64,000 bases of DNA, taken from the NCBI RefSeq assembly GCF_013364235.1, contig NZ_CP054919.1, forward strand, positions 6,951,728-7,015,727, given 5' to 3'. Positions within the stretch are counted from its first letter, which is position 1. Each line of letters opens with the position of its first letter. The DNA is from Kitasatospora sp. NA04385. GTDB taxonomy: Bacteria > Actinomycetota > Actinomycetes > Streptomycetales > Streptomycetaceae. The notes beneath the pieces were generated by a model. It saw only the letters and a list, made by a program, of their open reading frames with translations, made no database searches and had not been told where the DNA came from. This document shows positions 39,619 to 46,884 of this stretch, in pieces. A program made the translations under genes and the position numbers.

Positions 39619-40239
39619 TCAGGGGGCGAGCAGGACGGCGGTGGCCCGGTCGGGCGGCCCCTGGACGGCGATGACGGCCAGCACCTGGTCGGCGTCGCCG
39701 TCCTCGATCAACAGGGCCGCCCGCTCGTGCAGGTCGCGCTCCTCCTCGAAGCCCAGGCCGAGCGCGACCACCGGCCCGTCCAGCTGCCAGCGGGCGGCGA
39801 CGTGGCCGAGCACGGCGTTCGGGTTGGACTGGAAGAACAGCAGCGGGGCGACCCGCTGCCCGGTGGCGTTGGCCCGGGCCAGCGCGTCGGCGGTGCCGGT
39901 GTCGCCGCTCGGGCTGACCAGCAGCAGCGCGGTGCGCGGCGCCCCGGCGGCCGGCGGCGGGCCGTAGCGGGCGCGCAGGCAGCGCTCGGCGGTCTCGGCC
40001 ACCAGCGGGCTGAACGCGGACTCCACGAAGCCCGCGATGGCGGGCAGTTCGTCCCCCGGACGCTCCGGCCACCGCGCGGCGGCCAGCACCCGCAGCGGCC
40101 CGGAGAGCACGCGGGGCGCCACGGCGGACCCGGCGACGGGCACCGCGACGGTCCCGCCGACCGGCACCGAGGACGGGGGCGGTGGCGGAGGCGGCGGTGG
40201 GTCGGTGACGAGGACGGGGACGGAGGGCGGGGCGGTCAT
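39619..40239 (-). CDS. Ketosynthase-like protein, N-terminal half only, no active-site Cys
   Basis: A 206-residue protein. After a Pro-rich start, residues about 40-205 follow the first half of a beta-ketoacyl synthase or chain-length-factor fold: LPAIAGFVESAFSPLVAETAERCL, RTALLLVSPSGDTGTADALA, VAPLLFFQSNPNAVLGHVAARW, GPVVALGLG, and LIEDGDADQVLAVIAVQG. The place of the catalytic Cys is GPVVALGLG, with no Cys, and the C-terminal half with both His motifs is missing. It could be a non-catalytic partner of the adjacent ketosynthase or a gene remnant; the clean reading frame argues for the former. Confidence 0.65.
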   Translation of the reverse strand: MTAPPSVPVLVTDPPPPPPPPPSSVPVGGTVAVPVAGSAVAPRVLSGPLRVLAAARWPERPGDELPAIAGFVESAFSPLVAETAERCLRARYGPPPAAGAPRTALLLVSPSGDTGTADALARANATGQRVAPLLFFQSNPNAVLGHVAARWQLDGPVVALGLGFEEERDLHERAALLIEDGDADQVLAVIAVQGPPDRATAVLLAP

Positions 40240-40362
40240 GCGGGAGCCACCAGGAGGACGGGCCGGGGACGGCCGGGCGGGAACGGTCGGGGAGGGCCGG
40301 AACGGCTGGAGCGGGAACGGCTGGAGCGGGGAGGACGGGAACGGGGACGGTGCGCCCGCGGG

Positions 40363-41480
40363 TCAGGCGGGTGCCACCAGGAGCGCGGTGTTCGCGCCGC
40401 CGAACGCGGCGTTCACGGTCAGCGCCAGGGCGGGTGCGGGCGCGGCCGGGCGGGGCCGGTCGAGGACCAGGTCGAGCGGGCAGTCCGGGTCCGGGGCCTG
40501 CCAGCCGGCGTTGACCGGCAGCGCACCGGCCCGCAACGCGCCGACCGTGGCGGCGAGTTCGAGCAGGGCGGAGGCTTCCAGGGCGTGCCCGTGCACGGAC
40601 TTGGTGGAGCTGACCGGCGGGGTGCCGGCCGGGAAGACGCTGCGCAGGGCGGCGGCCTCGGCCAGGTCGCCGAGCTTGGAGCCCGCGCCGTTGGCGTTGA
40701 CGTAGCCGACCGCGGCCGGTGCGGCGCCCGCCCGGGCGAGCGCGCCGTGCACCGCCCTGGCCAGGCCGGTGCCGTCGGGGTGCGGCCGGCAGACGTGGAA
40801 GGCGTCCCCGGTCCTGGCCCAGCCGGCGATCCGGGCCAGGGCGGTGCCGCCGCGCCGGCGCAGGGCCGGTGCGGACTCCAGGACCACGGCCACCGCCGCG
40901 TCGCCGAGCAGCATGCCCTGCCGGCCCAGGCTGAACGGGCGCACCGCGCCGTCCCCGGCCAGGGCCCGACCGGCGTCGAACACCGCGAAGGTGTCCGGCT
41001 CGACCAGGTACCCGGCGGCGACCACCACGCGTTCGCGGCGGCCGGAGGCGATCAGCGCGGCGGCGTCGGCGACCGCGCCGGACGCCGCGACGCACGCGCC
41101 GGTGTACACCCGGGGGCGCAGTCCGGTGCGGTCGCCGACCTCGGCGGCGACCGGTCCGGCCCGCCGGTCGCCGTGCAGGGCGATCAGCAGTTCCTCGGGC
41201 CCGTCGGCGGGGCGGGGCCCGGGCGGGCCGGAGAGTGCGCCGGCCTCGGCGAGCACCGCGACCAGCTGGTCGGCCAGCCGGGCGAGCCCGGGCCGGCCGC
41301 GGCGTGGTCGGCGCGGCGGCCGGCGGTGCCGAAGCGCTCCACCGGGGCGAACGCGGGCCGTCCCGCGAGCACGCCGTCGGTGAGCGCGGCCAGCCCCGCG
41401 CCGAACGCCGAGCGGACCCCGATCCCGCCGACCAGGACGGCGCGCCGCGGCGGGCCGCTCCGGAGCGCGGTCGACGTCAT
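40363..41480 (-). CDS. Beta-ketoacyl synthase with an apparent frameshift and a Cys-Asn-His active site
   Basis: The N-terminal part starts at the ATG at 41480 (RRAVLVGGIGVRSAFGAGLAAL, then GRPAFAPVERFGTAGRRADHAA) in one frame. The rest (LARLADQLVAVLAEAGALSG onward to 40363) is in another; the switch lies at about 41285-41295 in GC-rich sequence. Together they make a ketosynthase of near-normal length, about 372 residues. Active-site motifs are YTGACVAASGA (Cys present), YVNANGAGSKLGD (the usual first His is Asn) and SSTKSVHGHALEAS (second His present). The frameshift may be a sequencing error or a real lesion; a shorter product from the ATG at 41256 would lack the N-terminal strand. Function: decarboxylative condensation or a non-standard acyl transfer. 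Confidence 0.65.
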
Positions 41481-41809
41481 GGCGCGGCGGCCCCCGCGCC
41501 GAGCCCCTGGACGGCGCCGGCCGTCGCGGCGTCGGCCGTCGCAGCGTCGATCCGCGCGGCGTCGTCCGTTGCGGCGTCGATCTGCGCGCCGAGCGCGGCC
41601 ACCGCGTCGTCCACCGTGCGGATGGCGTCCAGCCGTTCGTCGTCCAGGTCGATCTGCACGCCGTACTGCTGCTCGGCCTCGGCGATCAGCCAGGTCAGTT
41701 CCAGCGAGCCCAGGTGCTCGTCGACCTGCTCGGGGGCGCGGTCGCCGTAGCGGGCCAGCATGGCCACCGCCTCGGACCGGCCGAAGCGGGTTCCGGCGTC
41801 GGTGCTCAT
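41477..41809 (-). CDS. Carrier-protein-like protein with a long Ala tail
   Basis: A 110-residue helical protein with the core HLGSLELTWLIAEAEQQYGVQIDLDDERLDAIRTVDDAVAAL (about residues 32-73), the helix II-IV region of an acyl carrier protein. The putative phosphopantetheine Ser is in LGSLEL, an atypical form of the DSL motif. A C-terminal Ala/Asp/Thr repeat (IDAATDDAARIDAATADAAT) follows. It overlaps both neighbours by 1-4 bp, the ACP upstream and the ketosynthase downstream. It is probably one of three carriers in the cluster. Confidence 0.75.
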   Translation of the reverse strand: MSTDAGTRFGRSEAVAMLARYGDRAPEQVDEHLGSLELTWLIAEAEQQYGVQIDLDDERLDAIRTVDDAVAALGAQIDAATDDAARIDAATADAATAGAVQGLGAGAAAP

Positions 41810-42075
41810 CAGACGCTGCCCACCGAGGTCTTGGCGATCCGGCCGGCGACCTCGGCGCTGAACTCGTCGATGGTCATCAGCGCGGTGGACTCCATGTCGT
41901 CCAGCTCGAAGCGGATGCCGAACTCCTCCTCGACCTGCACCGCGAGGTCGGCCAGTGCCAGCGACTCCAGGTCGAGGCCGGCCGGGCCGAGGTCGGTCTC
42001 CGAAGTGACCTGCGAGACGTCGTAGTTCATCGACGCCAGGGTGGTGAGGACGAACGAGCGGATCTGTTCCTGCAT
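41809..42075 (-). CDS. Acyl carrier protein
   Basis: An 88-residue ACP starting MQEQIRSFVLTTLASMNYDVS. The attachment motif is GPAGLDLESLALADLAVQVEEEFG, with Ser in LDLESLAL, and helix IV follows in IDEFSAEVAGRIA. The ATG at 42075 matches the family start, and the stop codon overlaps the next gene. It lies between AMP ligase 2 and the second carrier, so ligase 2 probably loads it. Confidence 0.88.
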   Translation of the reverse strand: MQEQIRSFVLTTLASMNYDVSQVTSETDLGPAGLDLESLALADLAVQVEEEFGIRFELDDMESTALMTIDEFSAEVAGRIAKTSVGSV

Positions 42076-42231
42076 GGACGGGCTCTCTTCAGTGCGTCGG
42101 GAGGGGAGATGAGGGGTGGGGCGGGGTGCTTCCGGGCAGGGCGCACCGACGGACGGGCGGACGGTGTCTGGAGCCGTCGACCCGGCCGGGCGCACGGCAC
42201 CGGAAGGGGGTTGAGCGGTCGGGCGGGTGGA

Positions 42232-43638
42232 TCAGCGGGCGTCGTCGGCCTGTCGGCGCAGGGCGGCGGCGTCCCGCAGCAGCTTCCCGGTGGCGGTCCG
42301 GGGCAGCCGCGGCATCAGGTGCAGTCGGCGGGGCAGCTTGTAGCCCGCCAGCTCCTTGCCCAGCAGTTCGCGCAACTGCTCGGCGGGACCGCCCCGTTCG
42401 GACGGCGAGGAGGTGACGCCCTCGGCGGTCGCGGCGTACGCCTCGATCGCGCCGTCGGCGAACAGCACCACGGCCTCGACCACACCGGGGAGCCCGGTGA
42501 GGGCCTGTTCGACCTCGTTGAGGTCGACCTTGAGGCCGCCGATGGAGATCTGGGAGTCGCGCCGCCCGAGCACGGTGACCAGGCCGGTGGCGGCCTCGAT
42601 CAGGGCGGCGTCACGGGTGTGCAGCAGGCCGTCCGACCAGCGGGTCGGGTCGGTCGGGCCCAGGTACGGGGACTGCTCCCGGGCGATGTGCAACTCGCCG
42701 CCGACCACGGACAGTTCCATCCCGTGGACGGGTTCCACGGCCGGATGGGTGCGTCCGGTCAGGTCGGTGGCGATCACGCCGGTCTCGGTCATCCCGTACA
42801 TGGTGCCCAGCGGCACCCCGAAGCGTTCGCGGAACGCCGCGGGCAGCTGCGGGCGGACGAGTTCGCCCGCCACCACCATCCGCCGCAGCTGCGGCAGTTC
42901 GGGTGGCGCGACGGCCGCGGCCAGCAGCTCGGCGTGGAACGGCACCCCGATCACGGTGGTCGGGGCGCCGCCCTCGGCGATGGCGGCCAGGATGCCCCCA
43001 GGGGTCATCCGCTGCGGCACCACCAGCTCCACGCCCGCGTGCAGGGCGTGCAGCAGTCCGCCGACCAGGCCGAGCACGTGCACCGTCGAGGACAGCAGCA
43101 CGGTGCGCTCGCCGCGGGTCGGGAACTCCGGCAGCCGGGCGTAGCAGTCGAGTTCGCGCAGCAGGTCGGCGGCCGTCCGGGCGATCACCTTGGACGGGCC
43201 GGTCGACCCCGAACTGAGCTGCACCAGGGCGTGCTCGGAAGCGGCCGCGACCCCGTCCGGGAGCGACCGGAACGTCGGCCGCCCGTCGGCGAGTTCGACC
43301 AGCACCCGGGGGTGCAGCCGGTCCACCGCGCGGTCCACCTCGGCGGTGGTCAGCCGGTGGTCCAGCAGGACCGCCTGCGCGCCGGAGCGCCACGCGGCCA
43401 GCAGGACCGCGACGAACTCCGCGGAGGGCGGCATCCGCAATGCCACCGTCCCGTGTTCGCCGAGGCCGGCGGCGGCCAACTGCCGCTGCCGTTCGGCCAC
43501 CAGGGCCCGCAAGGTCCCTCTGGCCACCGGAGCGCCGAAGCGCAGGCACGGTTCGCCGTCCGGTCCGGCGAGTAACTGCTCGTCCACCCAGTCCGCGGCA
43601 ACCGTGCCGCCGCGCACCGGGGTTGGGGTAAGCGTCAA
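42232..43638 (-). CDS. AMP-dependent ligase / stand-alone adenylation enzyme 2
   Basis: A 468-residue ANL enzyme, shorter than ligase 1. Motifs: LVQLSSGSTGPSKVIART (P-loop), GTMYGMTETGVIATDL (A5-like), DGLLHTRDAALIEAATGLVTVLGRRDSQISIGGLKVDLNEVEQAL (A7-A8 region, about 365-410) and PRTATGKLLRD (A10 Lys). SIGGLKVDLNEVE is the carrier-loading style of NRPS-type adenylation domains. A TTG at 43638 with GGAG 5 nt upstream is the best start; a GTG near 43602 is an alternative. It is divergent from the hydroxymandelate oxidase gene. The substrate may be hydroxyphenylglycine or a related aryl acid (inference). Confidence 0.82.
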   Translation of the reverse strand: MTLTPTPVRGGTVAADWVDEQLLAGPDGEPCLRFGAPVARGTLRALVAERQRQLAAAGLGEHGTVALRMPPSAEFVAVLLAAWRSGAQAVLLDHRLTTAEVDRAVDRLHPRVLVELADGRPTFRSLPDGVAAASEHALVQLSSGSTGPSKVIARTAADLLRELDCYARLPEFPTRGERTVLLSSTVHVLGLVGGLLHALHAGVELVVPQRMTPGGILAAIAEGGAPTTVIGVPFHAELLAAAVAPPELPQLRRMVVAGELVRPQLPAAFRERFGVPLGTMYGMTETGVIATDLTGRTHPAVEPVHGMELSVVGGELHIAREQSPYLGPTDPTRWSDGLLHTRDAALIEAATGLVTVLGRRDSQISIGGLKVDLNEVEQALTGLPGVVEAVVLFADGAIEAYAATAEGVTSSPSERGGPAEQLRELLGKELAGYKLPRRLHLMPRLPRTATGKLLRDAAALRRQADDAR

Positions 43639-43740
43639 CGCAACTCCACGCGCTCGTGTGGGAAGCAAGGTTCGGAAGTTGTGATGCTTCGGTGTGGACC
43701 CCCGTCGGTGCCGACCTTTGCACGGGAGCGCATCAAGGGT

Positions 43741-43756
43741 CAAGGTCTATACCAGT
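43741..43756. promoter_or_regulatory. Weak dre-like (DasR/GntR-type) site in the divergent promoter
   Basis: CAAGGTCTATACCAGT matches 12 of 16 positions of the DasR element ACTGGTCTAGACCAGT, with an intact right half. It lies between ligase 2 and hmo. Position is suggestive, but the match is imperfect and no local GntR gene exists. Confidence 0.25.
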
Positions 43757-43797
43757 GGCTGGTCGCCCCCTACGCTGTCCCTCGTTTTCGCACGAGT

Positions 43798-43810
43798 TGA
43801 CGAATCATCA
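43798..43810. repeat. Variant dispersed palindrome TGACGAATCATCA
   Basis: One base from TGACG-NNN-CGTCA, immediately before the GGAGG ribosome binding site of hmo. Confidence 0.6.
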
Positions 43811-43825
43811 GGAGGTTCGGACGCG

Positions 43826-44932
43826 ATGGTTCCGCTCACCCTGGCGGAGCACGGCGCGCTGGCCGAGGCCCGACTGCCCGCCGTGATCTGGGACTTCTTC
43901 GAAGGAGCGGCCGGAACCGAGTGGACCGCCCGGGCCAATCCGGACGCCTGGCAGCGGTACCTGCTGCGCCCGCGCGTCCTGGTCGACGTCTCGGCCCCCG
44001 ACTGCGGCACCGAGCTGTTCGGCGCCCGGCTGGCCGCCCCGTACGGCGTCGCCCCGATGGCCTACCACGGGCTGGCCCACCCCGACGCCGAGTGCGCCAC
44101 CGCCCGGGCCGCCGCCGGGGCCGGCGCGCTGCTGGTCACCAGCATCTTCGCCGGGCGCACCCTGGAGGAGATCGCCGCGGCCGCGCCCGACGCGGTCCGC
44201 TGGCTCCAGCTGTACTGGCTGCGCGACCGGGAGGCGCTCGCCGCCCTGGTCCGGCGGGCCGAGGCGGCGGGCTACCGGGCGCTGGTGCTCACCGTCGACG
44301 CGCCCAAGGTCGGCCGCCGGCTGCGCGACCTGCGCAACGCCTTCGCGCTGCCGCCCGGCATGACCGCCGCCAACCTGGCGGCCCGGCTCACCAGCGGCGC
44401 CGGGCACGCCGAGGCGGGCCGCTCCGGCATCGAGGAGCACTCCCGGCAGCAGTTCGACCCGACCGTCACCTGGGCCGACCTGGCCTGGCTGCGGCGGCGC
44501 ACCGGACTGCCGCTGCTGCTCAAGGGCGTGCTCACCGCCGAGGACGCGCGGCTCGCCGTCGACCACGGCGTGGACGGCCTGGTGGTCTCCAACCATGGCG
44601 GCCGCCAGCTCGACGGCACCCCGCCCGCGCCGGACGCGCTGGCTGAGGTGGTGGACGCCGTCCCCGCCGACCTCCCGGTGCTGGTCGACGGCGGCCTGCG
44701 GCACGGCGCCGACCTCGCCCGGGCGGTGGCCCTCGGCGCCCGTGCCGCGCTGGTCGGCCGGCCGGTGCTGTGGGGCCTGGCGCACGGCGGCGCGGACGGC
44801 GCCCGGGCGGTGCTCGACCTGCTGCGCGAGGAGCTGCTCGACACCATGGTGCTGGCCGGCCGGCCCACCCTCGCGGACCTCGACCGCGGCGCGCTGGCGC
44901 CCCGGCCGCCGGCCGCCCGGACGCACCGCTGA
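43826..44932 (+). CDS. hmo: 4-Hydroxymandelate oxidase (FMN-dependent alpha-hydroxy acid oxidase)
   Basis: This enzyme oxidises L-4-hydroxymandelate to 4-hydroxyphenylglyoxylate. The 368-residue product has the glycolate oxidase/lactate dehydrogenase TIM barrel: DFFEGAAGTEWTARANPDAWQRYLLRPRVLVDVS (about 23-56), VAPMAYHGLAHPDAECATARAA, LQLYWLRDR, LLLKGVLTAEDA, and VVSNHGGRQLDGTPPAPDAL with the catalytic His and substrate-binding Arg. VDGGLRHGADLARAVALGA completes the FMN phosphate site. With HmaS and HpgT it makes a complete arylglycine branch. The ATG at 43826 follows GGAGG by about 9 nt. It starts the plus-strand block ending at HpgT. Confidence 0.93.
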   Translation: MVPLTLAEHGALAEARLPAVIWDFFEGAAGTEWTARANPDAWQRYLLRPRVLVDVSAPDCGTELFGARLAAPYGVAPMAYHGLAHPDAECATARAAAGAGALLVTSIFAGRTLEEIAAAAPDAVRWLQLYWLRDREALAALVRRAEAAGYRALVLTVDAPKVGRRLRDLRNAFALPPGMTAANLAARLTSGAGHAEAGRSGIEEHSRQQFDPTVTWADLAWLRRRTGLPLLLKGVLTAEDARLAVDHGVDGLVVSNHGGRQLDGTPPAPDALAEVVDAVPADLPVLVDGGLRHGADLARAVALGARAALVGRPVLWGLAHGGADGARAVLDLLREELLDTMVLAGRPTLADLDRGALAPRPPAARTHR

Positions 44933-44948
44933 GCGCGCGTCCCTCTCC

Positions 44949-44961
44949 TTATATATAGGGG
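44949..44961 (+). promoter_or_regulatory. AT-rich element, possible promoter for the methyltransferase operon
   Basis: TTATATATAGGGG is the most AT-rich stretch in this part of the cluster. It lies 50 bp before the methyltransferase GTG and 16 bp after the hmo stop. A -10-like TATATA makes it a candidate internal promoter. Confidence 0.4.
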
Positions 44962-45010
44962 CTCATGACGGAGCACCGACAAAGAGATCGAAAGAGAACG
45001 GAAGGACCAC

Positions 45011-45925
45011 GTGACGACCACCGAGAACCCCGCCCCCGCCGCGCCCGCCGAGCCGCCCGCGGCAGCACCCGCGACACCCGCCGCGGCAGCGCCCGCGACG
45101 CCCGCCGTGCTGCCCGTCGCGCCGTCCGCCGCAGAGCTGTTCGACGGCTGGGACTGGGAGGACCCGCAGGGCCTCGAGGCCCGTACCGACGCGTTCACCG
45201 AGGACCTCGCCCGGTGCACCAGCATCGAGACGGTCCGCCCGGAAGTGCCGCGCACCCACCGGGAGCTCCGGGAACTCGGCGTCACCGGCATCGAGTTCGC
45301 CGCGTTCCGCACCCGCCACCCGCAGGGCCTGGGCACCGACCTGGTCGGCCTGCACACCGACACCGGGGCCACCCGCCCCGGCCCGGTCTACCGGATCGAC
45401 GGCGGCAGCCTGTACACCAGCCTGGACATCACCGAACCGCTCCCGTTCGCCGACCACAGCGTGGACTGGGTCTACGCCGAGCACCTGATCGAGCACGTCC
45501 CGCTCGGCACCGCCGTGTACTGGCTCGCCGAGGTGCGCCGCGTCCTGCGCCCCGGCGGCCTGCTCCGGCTCACCACCCCGGACCTGGCCAAGTACGTCGC
45601 CGGCTACCTCGACGACCGCGAGCAGTTCTTCCGCCGCCACCGCCGCCGCCTGCGCACCATGCGGGTCGGCCCGCCGATGCCGGAGCGGCGGGCCTTCATG
45701 ATGAACCAGATCTTCTACCACTTCGGCCACCGCTGGATCTACGACGAGGACGAACTGCGGTACGTGCTGGACCGCGCCGGGTACGGTGGGTTCGCCGTCA
45801 CCCGACGGGAGTTCCAGACCGGCGCCCGACCGGACGTCGCCGCCCTCGACACCGCCTTCCGCAAGGACGAGTCGATCTACCTGGAGGCCGTCGCCCCCGA
45901 CGCCGCCCCCGGAGGACCGCACTGA
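45011..45925 (+). CDS. SAM-dependent methyltransferase (COG4627-like)
   Basis: A 304-residue class I methyltransferase. After an Ala/Pro-rich N-terminus (residues about 7-40, APATPA repeats) come LGTDLVGLHTDTG, SLYTSLDITEPLPFADHSVDWVYAEHLIEHVPLGTAVYWLAEVRRVLRPGGLLRLTTPDLAKYV (about 136-198, the acidic and post-I/III motifs), and a Tyr/His-rich C-terminal half (MNQIFYHFGHRWIYDEDEL). The family is usually described as predicted SAM-dependent methyltransferases of surface-glycan or secondary metabolism. The GTG at 45011 follows GGAAGG by about 5 nt. It overlaps the esterase start (TGATG). O- or N-methylation of the product is inferred. Confidence 0.8.
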   Translation: MTTTENPAPAAPAEPPAAAPATPAAAAPATPAVLPVAPSAAELFDGWDWEDPQGLEARTDAFTEDLARCTSIETVRPEVPRTHRELRELGVTGIEFAAFRTRHPQGLGTDLVGLHTDTGATRPGPVYRIDGGSLYTSLDITEPLPFADHSVDWVYAEHLIEHVPLGTAVYWLAEVRRVLRPGGLLRLTTPDLAKYVAGYLDDREQFFRRHRRRLRTMRVGPPMPERRAFMMNQIFYHFGHRWIYDEDELRYVLDRAGYGGFAVTRREFQTGARPDVAALDTAFRKDESIYLEAVAPDAAPGGPH

Positions 45926-46884
45926 TGCCGCTGCACCCCCAGGCCGAGGCGATGCGGGCCCGCCGCGCCGCCGCGGGCACCCCGCCGCTGTACACCCGCA
46001 CCCTCGCCGAGGCCCGCGCCGCCGACCTCGCCGACCTGCGCGCCGCCACCGGGGGCGGTGAACCCGTGCACCACGTCGGCGAGTTCACCGTCGAGGGCCC
46101 CGGCGGCCCGCTCGCCCTGCGCCACTACCGGCCCGCGCCCCGCCCCGCGGACGCCGCGCCCGGACCGGCCCTGCTCTACCTGTACGGCGGCGGCTGGGCG
46201 CTCGGCTCGCTGGAGACCGGCGACCCGGTCTGCCGCGCGCTGGCCAACGCCACCGGCGCCGACGTGCTCGCCGTCGGCTACCGGCACGCCCCCGAGCACC
46301 GCTTCCCGGCCGCCGTCCACGACTGCTGGGCCGCCCTCGACTGGATCGCCCGCCACGCCGCCGAGTTGGGCCTCGACCCGGCCCGGATCGCGGTGGGCGG
46401 CGACAGCGCCGGCGGCAACCTGGCCGCCGCGCTCACCCTGCTCGCCCGGGAGCGCGGCGGCCCCGCGATCCTGCACCAGCTGCTGGTCTACCCCAACACC
46501 GACCACCGCGTCCCCGCGCAGGGCGAGGCCGACCCGGCGCTGTTCAACCGGCACTCGGTGGCCTGGTACTGGTCGCACTACCTGGCCGACCCGGCCGACG
46601 CCGCGGACCCGCTGGCCTCCCCGCTGCGGGCCCCCTCGCTGGCCGGGCTGCCCCCGGCCACCGTGATCACCGCCGAGTACGACCCGCTGCGCGAGGAGGG
46701 CGAGGAGTACGCCGAGGCGCTGCGGGCCGCCGGGGTGCCGGTCGAACTGCGCCGCTACGACGGCATGCCGCACGGCTTCTTCGCCATGCCCGGCGTGCTC
46801 GACGACGGCCGCGCCGCCCAGCGCTACGCCGCCGACCGGCTGCTGGCCGCCTACCGGGCCGACCGGGACGGGGCCGCGCGGTGA
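45925..46884 (+). CDS. Alpha/beta hydrolase of the hormone-sensitive lipase family, His-less oxyanion motif
   Basis: A 319-residue esterase-fold protein with PALLYLYGGGWALGSLE, where the family's HGGGW has Tyr in place of His, then VGYRHAPEHRFPAAVHDCWAALDWI, the nucleophile motif VGGDSAGGNLAAAL, the catalytic Asp in ITAEYDPLREEGEEYAEAL and His in DGMPHGFFAMPG. The catalytic triad is intact, so it is probably active as an esterase, lactonase or acyltransferase on the pathway product or intermediate. The start is coupled to the methyltransferase stop and its stop to the aminotransferase GTG. Confidence 0.85.
   Translation: MPLHPQAEAMRARRAAAGTPPLYTRTLAEARAADLADLRAATGGGEPVHHVGEFTVEGPGGPLALRHYRPAPRPADAAPGPALLYLYGGGWALGSLETGDPVCRALANATGADVLAVGYRHAPEHRFPAAVHDCWAALDWIARHAAELGLDPARIAVGGDSAGGNLAAALTLLARERGGPAILHQLLVYPNTDHRVPAQGEADPALFNRHSVAWYWSHYLADPADAADPLASPLRAPSLAGLPPATVITAEYDPLREEGEEYAEALRAAGVPVELRRYDGMPHGFFAMPGVLDDGRAAQRYAADRLLAAYRADRDGAAR

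Noticed and set aside
39100..43575. A 1,491-codon plus-strand open frame
   Set aside because: It lies antisense to the ligase, ketosynthase and carrier genes; its composition (Gly/Arg/Ala runs) is that of a high-GC shadow frame.
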